Origin: Rubrivivax sp.
Lineage (GTDB): Bacteria > Pseudomonadota > Gammaproteobacteria > Burkholderiales > Burkholderiaceae_C
DNA length: 47,741 nucleotides
Assembly (NCBI GenBank): GCA_020720385.1
Contig: DYOR01000008.1
Coordinates: 1 to 47,741, forward strand
Reading direction: 5' to 3'
Shown here: piece after piece, positions 27,909-38,643 of the stretch
How the letters are laid out: every line of letters starts with the position of its first letter
Numbering within the stretch: the first letter of the stretch is position 1
Notes under the pieces: generated by a model
Seen by the model: only the letters and a program-made list of their open reading frames with translations
Told to the model about the DNA's origin: nothing
Database searches by the model: none
Position numbers and translations under genes: made by a program

Positions 27909-29116
27909 ACGCCCTGCTCCCGCTGCCGCAGCCACGCCAGCGCACGCAGGATCGCGTCGGTGTCCATCTCGTGGACCTCTTCGCCCACGCCGATGTCGCG
28001 CAGCAGCGTGATGGTGAGCTCGCCGCCAAGGTGCTCGCGGAACTCCTTGAGCCCGCGCAGCAGCAGCCACTGGCCGTCGGCATCGCGGGCTTCGAGCGCC
28101 GGGTGCCAGAGGTCGAAGCCCAGGCGCTCGAGCAGGGCGCACACGCGCTCTTCGCCGCCCGCAGGGAGCATGCGCGCCTGCACCGAGTAACGCGCGTCCA
28201 GCGCCAGGCCGATGGCCACCGCCTCGCCGTGGCGCAGCTCGTGGTCGGTGAGCGCCTCCAGGCGGTGGGCGGACCAGTGGCCGTAGTCCAGCGGGCGCGC
28301 GCTGCCGGTCTCGAAGGGGTCGCCACCGTGCGCGATCTGGTGCATGTGCAGCTCGGCGCAGCGGCGGATCATGTGGCCCATGGCGGCGGCGTCGCAGGCG
28401 CGCAGCGCCGCGGCACTGGCCTCCATCCACTCGAAGAACTCGCGGTCGCGGATGAGCGCCACCTTCACCGCCTCGGCCACGCCGGCGATCTTGTCGCGCG
28501 GCTGCAGCGTGTGCAGGAAAGCGGAGTCGTTGAGCACTGCGAAGGGCGGCGCGAAGCTGCCCAGCAGGTTCTTCACGCCGAAGGCGTTGACGCCGTTCTT
28601 CACCCCCACGCCGGAGTCGTTCTGTGCCAGCACCGTGGTGGGCACGCGGATGTGGCGCACGCCACGGTGCGTGGTCGAGGCAGCATAGCCGATGAGGTCG
28701 AGGAACGCGCCGCCGCCGATGCCGACGACGAAGGAATGCCGGTCCAGGCCCAGCGCCACCAGCCGGCGCTGCAGCTGCGTGAGCAAGGCCGGGTCGTTCT
28801 TCACCTGCTCGCCGCCGGGAACGGTGTCGGGGTGGGCCAGGATCTCCATCGCCTGGCCATGCTGCCGCGCATAGGCCTCGATGTCGTCGGCCAGCGCAGG
28901 GAACGCCGCCGCCACCTCGGCGTCGATGAAGGCGGCGAAGCGATGGCGCTTGCCCGGTTCACGGCGCAGCAGGGTGTCGCGGAAGACCAGGTTGTCGAGC
29001 GCGAAGAGGTGCTCGGTGAACCACACGGCGAAGTCGTAGTGCACCGAGAAGGACTGCTCGTAGACGGCGGAACGCCTTTCGCTGCGGTGCGGTGCGGTGA
29101 TGATCTCGGCTCTCAC
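27905..29116 (-). CDS. eboD: EboD, 3-dehydroquinate synthase/sugar phosphate cyclase family
   Basis: GGEQVKNDPALLTQL, FVVGIGGGAFLDLIGYAASTTHRGVRHIRVPTTVLAQNDSGVGVKNGVNAFGVKNLLGSF, LDYGHWSAHRLEALTDHELRHGEAVAIG; GTG start. Confidence 0.9.
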   Translation of the reverse strand: MRAEIITAPHRSERRSAVYEQSFSVHYDFAVWFTEHLFALDNLVFRDTLLRREPGKRHRFAAFIDAEVAAAFPALADDIEAYARQHGQAMEILAHPDTVPGGEQVKNDPALLTQLQRRLVALGLDRHSFVVGIGGGAFLDLIGYAASTTHRGVRHIRVPTTVLAQNDSGVGVKNGVNAFGVKNLLGSFAPPFAVLNDSAFLHTLQPRDKIAGVAEAVKVALIRDREFFEWMEASAAALRACDAAAMGHMIRRCAELHMHQIAHGGDPFETGSARPLDYGHWSAHRLEALTDHELRHGEAVAIGLALDARYSVQARMLPAGGEERVCALLERLGFDLWHPALEARDADGQWLLLRGLKEFREHLGGELTITLLRDIGVGEEVHEMDTDAILRALAWLRQREQGV

Positions 29117-29153
29117 GGAAACGGCACTCCTGTGCGGGTGGGCTGGGCTCGCC

Positions 29154-30080
29154 CTACTTGATCGCCACGGCGGCGACGGGCCGGGCGCTCTCGGGCAGCG
29201 TGCCCACGCGCGGCTCCTGCCCGCGCAGCACGGTGTTGCCCTCGAAGAGGCCGCGTTGGTCGACGATCTCGCCGGCCAGCCAGTGCGACTCCTGCATCTG
29301 GCCGCTCTGGCCGTAGGCGGCCAGCGCGTTGCCGTAGCAGGTGGCCTCGACGTCCTGGCGCGCGATGCCGCGCTCGAGCATGAGCTGCGCCGTGCGCGGC
29401 ACGGCCAGCGGATCGGACACGCCCCAGTCGGCGCTGGAGTCGACGATGATGCGCTCCGAGCCGTACTGGCGCACGATCTCGACCATGCGCTCGCTGCCCA
29501 TCTTGGTGTTCGGATACAGGGTGAAGCCGGCCCAGAAGCCGCGCTCGAGCACGTCGTGCACGGTTTCCTCGTTGTTGTGGTCGATGACCACGCGGCCCGG
29601 CGCCATGCCCATCTCGACGGCAACGTCCATGCTGCGCACGGTGCCCGCCCTCTTGTCGCGGTGCGGCGTGTGCACCATCACCAACATGTCGAACTCCAGC
29701 GCCAGCGCCAGCTGCGCGCGGTAGTACTTGTCCTCCAGCGCGCTGCCGTCGTCGTAGCCGATCTCGCCCACCGCCACCACGCCTTCCTTGGACAGGTAGC
29801 GCGGCAGGATGTCCATCACCGCTTCGGCCAGGGCCTCGTTGTTGGCCTCCTTGCTGTTCAGGCCGATGGTGCAGTAGTGGCGGATGCCGAACTGCGAGGC
29901 GCGGAAGCGCTCCCAGCCGACGATGCTCGAGAGGTAGTCGATGTAGCTGCCGATGTTCGTGCGCGGCTGGCCGAGCCAGAAGGCCGGTTCGATGACGGCC
30001 ACGATGCCGGCGGCCTTCATGCGTTCGTAGTCGTCCGTGGTGCGCGACGACATGTGGATGTGCGGGTCGATGAAGCGCAT
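29154..30080 (-). CDS. eboB: EboB, TatD-like metal-dependent hydrolase
   Basis: MRFIDPHIHMSSRTTDDYERM, VGEIGYDDGS, MVHTPHRDKR, IIVDSSADWGVSDPLAV. Confidence 0.9.
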   Translation of the reverse strand: MRFIDPHIHMSSRTTDDYERMKAAGIVAVIEPAFWLGQPRTNIGSYIDYLSSIVGWERFRASQFGIRHYCTIGLNSKEANNEALAEAVMDILPRYLSKEGVVAVGEIGYDDGSALEDKYYRAQLALALEFDMLVMVHTPHRDKRAGTVRSMDVAVEMGMAPGRVVIDHNNEETVHDVLERGFWAGFTLYPNTKMGSERMVEIVRQYGSERIIVDSSADWGVSDPLAVPRTAQLMLERGIARQDVEATCYGNALAAYGQSGQMQESHWLAGEIVDQRGLFEGNTVLRGQEPRVGTLPESARPVAAVAIK

Positions 30081-30097
30081 GCGCCTTCTCCTTGCGG

Positions 30098-30976
30098 TCA
30101 GTTGAATTCGAATTCGAGCACCGATTTCCAGTCGACATCATGCGCGGCCACGGCATCCCGCAAGGCCGCATGGTGGTCGAGGAGTCGGCGCGCCTCGGGG
30201 CCAGGAGCGTGGCGCAGCGCCAGCACGGCCGCGGCACGCTCCGCGGGCGTGCCCGTGTCGAGCACGCGGGCCAGGTCCGCGAGCAAGGCGCCGCTGGCGA
30301 ACGGCCCCACGCAGCGCCACAGCTCCGGGCTCACCGGCCGGCCGGCCGACCAGCGCTCGTGCGCGTAGTCGCCGAGCATGCGCGCCAGCGTGGCGTTGGC
30401 GCGGCGGTCCAGGCCGACGATGGGCCACAGCAGGCTGCCCACGAACAGCGCCTTGAGCACCATCTGGTTCCAGGCCTCTTCAGGCAGCTGCTCGGCCGCA
30501 TAGGGGTTGTGCAGGGCCACCGCCTCGAAGACCACGCGCATGTTCGTGCGCACGCCCTCGGCCGCACGCAGGCGGTGCCGCGGCGCATCCGGGTAGAGCG
30601 GCAGGCCGCGGTAGAACGCCACCAGCTCGTCGACGTCGGCGGTGGCGCAGAGCTGGTCGAGGCGGCGCACGAAGGTGTCGCTGTCGTGGTCGCTGTCGGA
30701 TTCGGCAGCGAGCAGCAAGCGGACGCGCGCAGCCTCGTCGACCGTCAGCGGCGAGGGGTCCCAGCCCGGCCGCGCGTCCTCGGCCATGGCGATCTCGGCC
30801 ATGTCGAGCTCCAGCGGCGCCTTGCCTAGCTTGCGCGCCACCAGGCTCACGCTGCGAAAGAGGTCGCGATCCGTGCCCCCGCCCGCCAGGCTCGCCACGC
30901 ACTCGCGCAACCACTGGGCGCCGGCGGCGCCCAGGCGCCGGTCCAGCCAATGCTGCAAAACCGTCTCGGGGGTCAT
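30098..30976 (-). CDS. eboA: EboA-like protein
   Basis: Position in ebo cluster; MTPETVLQHWLDRRLGAAGAQWLRECV..., FEAVALHNPYAAEQLPEEAWNQMVLKALFVG. Confidence 0.8.
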   Translation of the reverse strand: MTPETVLQHWLDRRLGAAGAQWLRECVASLAGGGTDRDLFRSVSLVARKLGKAPLELDMAEIAMAEDARPGWDPSPLTVDEAARVRLLLAAESDSDHDSDTFVRRLDQLCATADVDELVAFYRGLPLYPDAPRHRLRAAEGVRTNMRVVFEAVALHNPYAAEQLPEEAWNQMVLKALFVGSLLWPIVGLDRRANATLARMLGDYAHERWSAGRPVSPELWRCVGPFASGALLADLARVLDTGTPAERAAAVLALRHAPGPEARRLLDHHAALRDAVAAHDVDWKSVLEFEFN

Positions 30977-31010
30977 GCCCTGCCCTTTCGCCATGCCGGG
31001 TGTCGTGGGT

Positions 31011-32390
31011 TCATGCGGCGCCCTCGAAGAGGTGGTCGAGCAGCAACTGCTTCACCGCCGCGGCCGGCACCGGCCCGTCGGCGAGCAGCCCCGGCGCCGT
31101 GGTGATGAACAGCGGGCCGTCCTCGGGTCGGTCGGTGGGGCGGCCGTGCGAGCCGCGCACCACCGTCGCATCCAGGCCGATGACGTCCATCAGGTAGCGC
31201 ATCCCCAGCGCCTTGCGTGCCAGCCGCGACGCCACGGCGAGCTTCGGAAACCGTATCTTGGGGTCGATGAACAACTCGACCGGGTCGTAGCCGGGCTTGC
31301 GGTGGATGTCCACCGTGCGCGCGAAGTCGGGTGCGCGCTCGTCGTCGAGGAAGTGGTAGTAGGTGAACCAGCTGTCGGCCTGGGCCACGGCGACGAGTTC
31401 GCCCGAGCGCGCATGGTCCAGCCCGGCCGCGCGCTTGCCGGCTTCGTCGAGCACCGTCTCCACGCCAGGCAGGGCCTTCAGGCACGCCGCCACCTCGGGC
31501 AGCAGCTCCGGCCGCGCGACATACACATGGGCGATCTGGTGGTCCGCCACGGCGAACGCGTCCGAGGCGCCGGCATCGAGTTGCTCGCGGCCGCGCTCGA
31601 CGCGCACCTTGAGCCAACCGGCCTGGCGCAGCGCGCGGTTCACGTGCACCGGGCGCGAGACCTCGGTGATGCCGTACTCGGACAGCACGACCACGTGCGC
31701 GCCGAGCTCGCGCGCCTTGGCGATGAGCGGCGCGCACAGCGCATCCACCGCCGCCACCTGCGCCGGGATGCCCGGGTGGTTCGGACCGAAACGCTGCAGG
31801 TCGTAGTCCAGGTGCGGCAGGTAGACCATGGTCAGCGTGGGCCGCTGGTGATGCAGCACATGCAGCGCGCTTTGCGCGATCCAGCGGCTGGAGGCAATGT
31901 CGGCGCCGGGTCCCCAGAACCTGAAGAGCGGAAACTCGCCCAGCGCGTCCTGCAGTTCGTCGCGCAGCGACGCCGGGTGCGTGTGGATGTCGGGCAGCTT
32001 GCGGCCGTCGGCCAGGTACATGGGACGCGGCGTGACGGCGTAGTCCACGCTGGCGTACATGTTGTACCACCAGAAAAGTTGTGCGCAGCTGAAGTTCGGG
32101 TCGCGCCGCTTCGCCGCCTCCCACACCTTCTCGCCTTGCACCAGGCGGTTGGACTGACGCCACAGCCAGATCTCCGAGAGGTCGCGGAAGTACCAGCCGT
32201 TGGCGACGATGCCGTGCTCACGCGGCGGCGCGCCCGTGAGCATGGTCGACTGCACCGTGGTGGTGACGGCCGGCAGCACGGTGGCCAGGGGGCGCACCGC
32301 GCCGGCCTGCGCCAGCGCGCGCAGCTGCGGCGCATGCGCGAGCAGCGCGGGCGTGAGCCCCACGACGTTGAGCACGAGGGTTGGCGTCAC
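31011..32390 (-). CDS. eboF: EboF-like alkaline phosphatase/type I phosphodiesterase-nucleotide pyrophosphatase
   Basis: VLNVVGLTPALLAHAPQLRAL, PAVTTTVQSTMLTGAPPREHGIVANGWYFRDL, VVVLSEYGITEVSRPVHVNRALR, GSHGRPTD. Confidence 0.85.
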   Translation of the reverse strand: MTPTLVLNVVGLTPALLAHAPQLRALAQAGAVRPLATVLPAVTTTVQSTMLTGAPPREHGIVANGWYFRDLSEIWLWRQSNRLVQGEKVWEAAKRRDPNFSCAQLFWWYNMYASVDYAVTPRPMYLADGRKLPDIHTHPASLRDELQDALGEFPLFRFWGPGADIASSRWIAQSALHVLHHQRPTLTMVYLPHLDYDLQRFGPNHPGIPAQVAAVDALCAPLIAKARELGAHVVVLSEYGITEVSRPVHVNRALRQAGWLKVRVERGREQLDAGASDAFAVADHQIAHVYVARPELLPEVAACLKALPGVETVLDEAGKRAAGLDHARSGELVAVAQADSWFTYYHFLDDERAPDFARTVDIHRKPGYDPVELFIDPKIRFPKLAVASRLARKALGMRYLMDVIGLDATVVRGSHGRPTDRPEDGPLFITTAPGLLADGPVPAAAVKQLLLDHLFEGAA

Positions 32391-32460
32391 TTCGGGACTC
32401 GCAGGTGTGTCAACACGTTTGGCTCATGCAGGCAGTGGGCGGCGTGCGCAGGCCCGGCGG

Positions 32461-32502
32461 CGCATCCCGCGGCCGCCATTCGGGCAACCGCGCTGGGATG
32501 CG
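32461..32502. terminator. Candidate stem-loop between the VWA gene and eboF
   Basis: cgcatccc (32461-32468) / gggatgcg (32495-32502). Confidence 0.3.
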
Positions 32503-32673
32503 AAGCGAAACACCAGGCCGCTGCCCGGCTCCATACCTGTGCTTGAGTTTAGCGGTCGCCTCCGGGCTTTCGTACGCTTCAACTCGGGGGTAGGGGGCGC
32601 AGCGCCGTGACAGTCCGCACGCGCATGCCCTTCATCGGCGCCGCACACGAGCGCATCGGCCAGCGCGGTGCAC

Positions 32674-35115
32674 TCACCGCCGGCGCCAGCGTTGCAGCAC
32701 CCGGGTGAGCCCACCCGCACCGAGCCGCGTGCGGTCGACCAGCACCCCGGCGAGAAAGAGCGCCAGGCCCAGCGCCAGCAGCGAGCGGTCGAGCGGGCGG
32801 CGCACCGGCGGCGCGCCTTCGTCTCGGCTCAGCCAGCGCGGGTCCCAGTCACGCGTGAGCCCGGCGCCGCGCCAGGCCGCCAGGTCCGGGCTCGTGCCCC
32901 AGCCCTGGCTCTCGGCGCGCTGGCGCCGCAGATGCAGGCGCCGCTCGCTGCCCTGCGCCGTGGTGACGAGCAAGGTATACAAGCCGGGCCCCGCATCGGG
33001 CAAGGCCGCCCCCACCCGACCCGGGGCCAGCGGCTCCGCAGCCAGGCTGTAGGACTGCGCCGCAGGCGTGTTCACGGCGACGGCCACGCGGCCCGCAGCG
33101 GGCATGCCTGGCGACGCCTGTGCTGGCACATCGGCCTCGACGCGCAACGCGCCCGGCAGGTCAGACACCGCCAACCCCCGCACGTCGCCAGCGCCAGCGA
33201 CCCACTCGGTCAGGCCACCGGCCAGCCGCGGCCACTCGCGCCAGGCCGGCCATTGCGGGGTCCAGCGCCCGAGCCCGCAGGTGACGGCAACGACGCGGCC
33301 GCGCCCCGCGCCCTGGTACGCGATCAGCGGTTCGCCTTGTGCGCTCTGCACCGCCACCGTGGCCGCGGCGCGCGCGCGCGTCACCGCATGCGCCGCCACC
33401 GTGGGCCAGCCCTGCAGCCGGGCGGGCGCAAAGGGCAGCGCCTGGGCCTGCTCCACGGCGATCGTGCCACGCGCGACGCGCGCGCGGCGGCGCTCGAGCC
33501 CCGCGCGCATCACCTGCGGCAACTCGGCGGCCTCGTTCACGCGCAGCACCAGGCCCTGCGCGCCGAGGAAACGCTGCAGCGCGGCGGCATCGGCCTGCGG
33601 CCCCACGGCCAGGGCAATCGTCTCGATGCGCGCGCGCTCCAGCCGCGCGCGCAGGTCGGTGAGCGGAGCGCCCTCGACGAAGCCGTCGGTGACGAGGACG
33701 AGCATGCGCCGCGCTGCCCCGGCGCGCTCGAGCTCCCCGATCGCCTCGGCCAGCGCCGGTGCCAGGCGCGTGCCACCGCCCGGCGTCGCCTTCCAGTCGC
33801 GCTCCAGCGCCAACATCCCGCCCGCCGCCGGACCGAGCGGGACGAGCACCCGCGGCGCCACGTCGAAGACCATGAGGCCCAGCGCATCGCGCGGCGTGAG
33901 GCCGCGCGCGGTCTCGACCACCGCGCGCTGTGCCAGCGCAAAGCGGTCGACCCCGCCGCTGCCCTGGCCCATGCTGCCGGACTTGTCGACGGCGAAGACG
34001 ACGCTCAGCGGCTGATCCAGCGCTGCGGGCTCCGAGGTCACCGGCAGGATGGCCTCGAGCGCCGAGCCTCGGTAACCACCGCGCGCAAACGCACGCTCGC
34101 CACCCAGCACCATGAGGCCCAGGCCGCGCTCCTGCACGGCGGCCACCAGCGCCTGCCAGAACCGCGGCCCGGCGTCGCTGACCGCCACGTCGTCGAGGAC
34201 CACCGCCTGGTAGGCCTCCAGGGCGTCGGCATGCGCGTCCAGGCGCGCCGCGGGAACCGCCTCCAGGCGCCAGCCGCCACGCTGCAGGCTGCGCGCCAGC
34301 ACCCCACCCGACCCCTGCGCATAGAGGATGGCCGCGGGCGGGACGATGTCGACCACGGCGGCGTCGGCAAAGGCGTCCAGCGTGCGGCCGGTCGCCAGTT
34401 CCTCCAGCGCCACGTCGACGACGAGCGCGCCGCCGCGGCCGGCGTCGAGGTCGAGCGTGACGCGGCTCGCGCCGGCGGCGTCGCGGCTGGTGCTTTGCGT
34501 CTCGCCGCTGGGGGTGCGCGCACTGGCCTTGACGCGCAGTGCCGGCCCGAGCTGCCCCGCCAGCTGCACTGTGATCTCGAGGCGCTGGCCGACCCGTGCA
34601 CGCTGCGGCGCGAGGACTTCGACAATGCGCGTCGGCGGCGGCGCGCGGCCCACGGCGACCCACGGCAGCGGCCCCTGCGCCGCGTGCACGGCACGCAGTG
34701 CGCGCGGCGTATCGCCGGCGTTGGCCAGGCCGTCCGAGATCATCACCAGGTGGTCGAACGCCGCCTGCGACCTTGCCGCCAAGGCGGCGTCGAGTGCCGC
34801 CTCGATGTTCGTCACCGCGGGCGCGAGATCCACGGCGGCAGCGCCCGCCCCGGTCGACGGCAGGGCCGCGCGGCCGGCGAATTCGAGTCGCTGGATCTCG
34901 CCCACGCCGGCAGAGCGCGCCGCCTGCACGACATCGCCCAAGGCCTTGTCGGCCGCCGCGCGCGGCACGCTGTCCGAACGGTCCACGAGCACCAGCAGGC
35001 GCGGCCGGCTGCGCGCATCGAGCCACGCGCTGCCGAGCAGCGCCAGGCCGAGCACCGTCAGCGCCAGCCCTTGCAGTACCAGCGCGACCACGGTGCGCGT
35101 GCGCTGCGTGTTCAC
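32674..35115 (-). CDS. VWA-domain protein with GATase1-like region, membrane anchored at both ends
   Basis: LLVLVDRSDSVPRAAADK, VFAVDKSGSMGQGSGGVDRFALAQ (MIDAS), GLGLMVLGGERAFARGGYRGSALEAILPV, C-terminal TM; GTG start overlapping upstream stop. Confidence 0.85.
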   Translation of the reverse strand: MNTQRTRTVVALVLQGLALTVLGLALLGSAWLDARSRPRLLVLVDRSDSVPRAAADKALGDVVQAARSAGVGEIQRLEFAGRAALPSTGAGAAAVDLAPAVTNIEAALDAALAARSQAAFDHLVMISDGLANAGDTPRALRAVHAAQGPLPWVAVGRAPPPTRIVEVLAPQRARVGQRLEITVQLAGQLGPALRVKASARTPSGETQSTSRDAAGASRVTLDLDAGRGGALVVDVALEELATGRTLDAFADAAVVDIVPPAAILYAQGSGGVLARSLQRGGWRLEAVPAARLDAHADALEAYQAVVLDDVAVSDAGPRFWQALVAAVQERGLGLMVLGGERAFARGGYRGSALEAILPVTSEPAALDQPLSVVFAVDKSGSMGQGSGGVDRFALAQRAVVETARGLTPRDALGLMVFDVAPRVLVPLGPAAGGMLALERDWKATPGGGTRLAPALAEAIGELERAGAARRMLVLVTDGFVEGAPLTDLRARLERARIETIALAVGPQADAAALQRFLGAQGLVLRVNEAAELPQVMRAGLERRRARVARGTIAVEQAQALPFAPARLQGWPTVAAHAVTRARAAATVAVQSAQGEPLIAYQGAGRGRVVAVTCGLGRWTPQWPAWREWPRLAGGLTEWVAGAGDVRGLAVSDLPGALRVEADVPAQASPGMPAAGRVAVAVNTPAAQSYSLAAEPLAPGRVGAALPDAGPGLYTLLVTTAQGSERRLHLRRQRAESQGWGTSPDLAAWRGAGLTRDWDPRWLSRDEGAPPVRRPLDRSLLALGLALFLAGVLVDRTRLGAGGLTRVLQRWRRR

Positions 35116-36689
35116 GGCGCCTCCCCGGGAGCGGGCCGCAAACGAACCCATTGACGCGCCAGCGCGGCGATCTCCCACGCCAGCACGAGCAGGGCGGCGA
35201 TGAGCAAGAGCGGCGCCAGCTCGCGCGGCAAGCCGGGCGAGGCGCGCCGCGCCGCGTCGTTCGCGCTCGCCGCGGCCGGTGCCGCCGGCGCCACCCGGGC
35301 CGCGCCCGCTCCGCGGTCGGTGAGCGCAATCGGGTCGAGCAGGGGCTGGCCGACGAGGCGCTCGAACATCCAGTTCACGAGCAAGGGGACTTCCGCCGCA
35401 CCGGCGGCGCCCATCGCCGCGAGGTCGAGCGAGGTCTCGATCAGCGGTGCGGCAGCGTTGCGGGCGACGACCACCGGCACGTCGCCGAGCGCGAGCAGCA
35501 CGGCGTCGCCGGGCGAGGTGCTCAGCGCCGCGGCCACGACGAGGCGCTGCGTGGCTAGCGCCGGGCGCTGCGCTGCGGGCACTGCGGAGGCCCACTGCAG
35601 CGGCCCGCGCGCAAGCGCCGGCGCGTGCTCGGCGAGCACGCGCAGCCGCGGCAGGCCCGGCACGCCCGTGCCCGTGCCGCAGTCGAGCACGGCCTGCGCG
35701 TCGCCGGCGTCAGGCGCCGCCAGGGCCAGCGCGGGGTGTGCGCTCACGGCGGCGCGCAATGCCGCGGGGCACTGCGGGTCGGTGGCGACGCGCCGGCGGC
35801 GCAGCGGCGCCAGGTCCAGGGCCAGGGCGTCGTCTTCGGCCAGCGCGTCGCCGGGCTGCAGGCTGGCGTGAACCCGGGTCGAGGCCGGCATGGTTGCCGT
35901 CACGAAGATGGAACTTCCCGCCTCCAGGCGCTGCATCGAGCGCGTCACTTCACCCGCCTCCGTGGCCCAGATCAGCGTACGCGATTCCACGTCCGTGCCG
36001 CCGTTGGTGAGCTTGAGCAACAGGTCGATGCGCTGCGCATCGTCCGGATTGCGCCTGGCTGACAGCCGCTCCAGACCGACGTTGCGCGTCACGCTGCCGA
36101 CGCGCAGGACGCGGTCGGGCCGCCGCCCGCCCGGCCACTCGAGCACGGCGGCATGCGCGCCGTCGGTGACCAGCCAATGCAGGCTGCCGCGTTGCAGCAG
36201 GGCCGCGGGCGGCGCTTGCACCGGCCCGCTCGCCGCGCCCGCGCCGAGCTGCGCGGGAAGCGTGTCGGTGAGCGCGCCCAGCGCGTGCCAGGGGTCGCCG
36301 AGCGTGCGCACCTCGAGGTCGACGCGCCCGAGTTCGCCGAGCAGCGCGCGCGCCTGCGCCACGCCCTGCGCCAAGCGCGTTCCGGCGGCCTCGCGCGCGC
36401 GCATGCTGAGCGAGTCGTCGATCCACAGCGTGACGGGCGTGCGCGTGGCGGGCAGTTGCGGTTCGGCCAGCGTGCCGAGCACCAGCGCCGCAAGCAATGC
36501 GCGGCGGCGCCACGCCGGGTCGGGAGGGCGGCGCTCACCGGCGGACGGGCTGCTCGCGGCAGCGCCACTCCACAGGCTCAGGCGCGACACCGGGACGGCG
36601 CGCCGGTGCCGTCCGCCGCGGTGCAGCCAGCGCAGCACGGGCAGCAGCGCGAGCCCCAGCAACCACAGCGGTGTGACGAAGCTCAGCAA
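35112..36689 (-). CDS. BatA-type aerotolerance/VWA membrane protein
   Basis: LSFVTPLWLLGLALLPVLRWLHRGG, RRALLAALVLGTLAEPQLPATRTPVTLWIDDSLSMRAREAAG; start (TTG 36689) tentative, coupled to the DUF58 stop. Confidence 0.8.
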   Translation of the reverse strand: MLSFVTPLWLLGLALLPVLRWLHRGGRHRRAVPVSRLSLWSGAAASSPSAGERRPPDPAWRRRALLAALVLGTLAEPQLPATRTPVTLWIDDSLSMRAREAAGTRLAQGVAQARALLGELGRVDLEVRTLGDPWHALGALTDTLPAQLGAGAASGPVQAPPAALLQRGSLHWLVTDGAHAAVLEWPGGRRPDRVLRVGSVTRNVGLERLSARRNPDDAQRIDLLLKLTNGGTDVESRTLIWATEAGEVTRSMQRLEAGSSIFVTATMPASTRVHASLQPGDALAEDDALALDLAPLRRRRVATDPQCPAALRAAVSAHPALALAAPDAGDAQAVLDCGTGTGVPGLPRLRVLAEHAPALARGPLQWASAVPAAQRPALATQRLVVAAALSTSPGDAVLLALGDVPVVVARNAAAPLIETSLDLAAMGAAGAAEVPLLVNWMFERLVGQPLLDPIALTDRGAGAARVAPAAPAAASANDAARRASPGLPRELAPLLLIAALLVLAWEIAALARQWVRLRPAPGEAP

Positions 36690-37641
36690 TGGCGTCGCGC
36701 CTGCACCAGGTGGGCCAGCAGCGTGTGTTGCCAGGGGCGCGCAATGTCCCAGTCGGTGAAGGCCACGCCGCTGCGCGCGCAAAAGCCGCGCAGGCGCGCC
36801 GTCATGGCGCTGCGCTCGGCCTGCGCCAGCGCTGCAGCGTGCTCGCCGCCCAGCGTGTGCAAGCGCGCGCCACTCTCCACGTCCACCAGGTCGAGCTCGC
36901 CCGCCAGGCGCAGCGCGGTCTCGGCGCCGGCGCTCAGCTGCAAGGCATGCAAGGTGCTGCAGCGCTGGCGCAACGCCGCCAGAGCGCTGCGCATCTCGTC
37001 GTCGGCGAGAAAGTCGCTGATGGCGAAGACCGAGGCCGCGCCATGCAGGTGGCGCGCGCACACGCCGAGTTCGGAGCCCTCTGCGAGGGGCGCGGGCTGC
37101 AGCGCCGCCAGCAGGCGCGCCAGCGCCGCGTAGTGGTGCTGCCCGCGCCCGCGCGGGCACTCGGCCACCACGCGCGCACCGAAGGCCATCAGCCCCACGC
37201 GATGGCCCAGGTGCAGCAAGGCATAGCTCATCGCGGCGGCGACCTGCACCGCCGCGCTCCACTTCGCGCCACCGTGCGCCGCCATCGACGAGCTGGCGTC
37301 CACGAGCACGGTCCAGTCGGCCACCGATTCGGCTTCGAAGCGGCGCACGACCGTGCGCCGGCTGCGCGCCGTCTGCCGCCAGTCGATGTGGCGCACCTCG
37401 TCGCCGGGCGTGTAGTCGCGGTGGTCGAGGTGCTGCAGGCCGATGCCGGGCCGGCGCGAGACGGCGCGCGCGCCGCTGGCGCGCGCCTGGCGCTCGATGA
37501 GCAACTGCGCGGCCGCGCGGGCGAAGGACTGCAACTCCGGCTCGGCCGGCAGCGCCGTGCGCTTCTCGAGCAAATGTGGCTCCGCCACTTTGCTTGAACC
37601 CCCAAAGGGGGCGGGCCGGCTCGGGCCGGACCTGGGGGTCC

Positions 37642-37660
<19 letters not shown>
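36683..37660 (-). CDS. DUF58-domain protein
   Basis: RRPGIGLQHLDHRDYTPGDEVRHIDWRQTARSRRTVVRRFEAESVADWTVLVDASSSM; N-terminal start uncertain (repeat-derived sequence). Confidence 0.87.
37595..37641. repeat. C-run/G-run hairpin element embedded at DUF58 5' end
   Basis: gaaccccca-aagggggcgggccggctcgggccggacc-tgggggtcc, near-perfect outer inverted repeat. Confidence 0.45.

Positions 37661-38642
<982 letters not shown>

Positions 38643-38643
<1 letters not shown>

Noticed and set aside
32408-32413. Consensus TTGACA -35-like hexamer upstream of eboF on the minus strand
   Set aside because: A -10 at 17-bp spacing would fall on the eboF start codon, so no convincing promoter could be assigned
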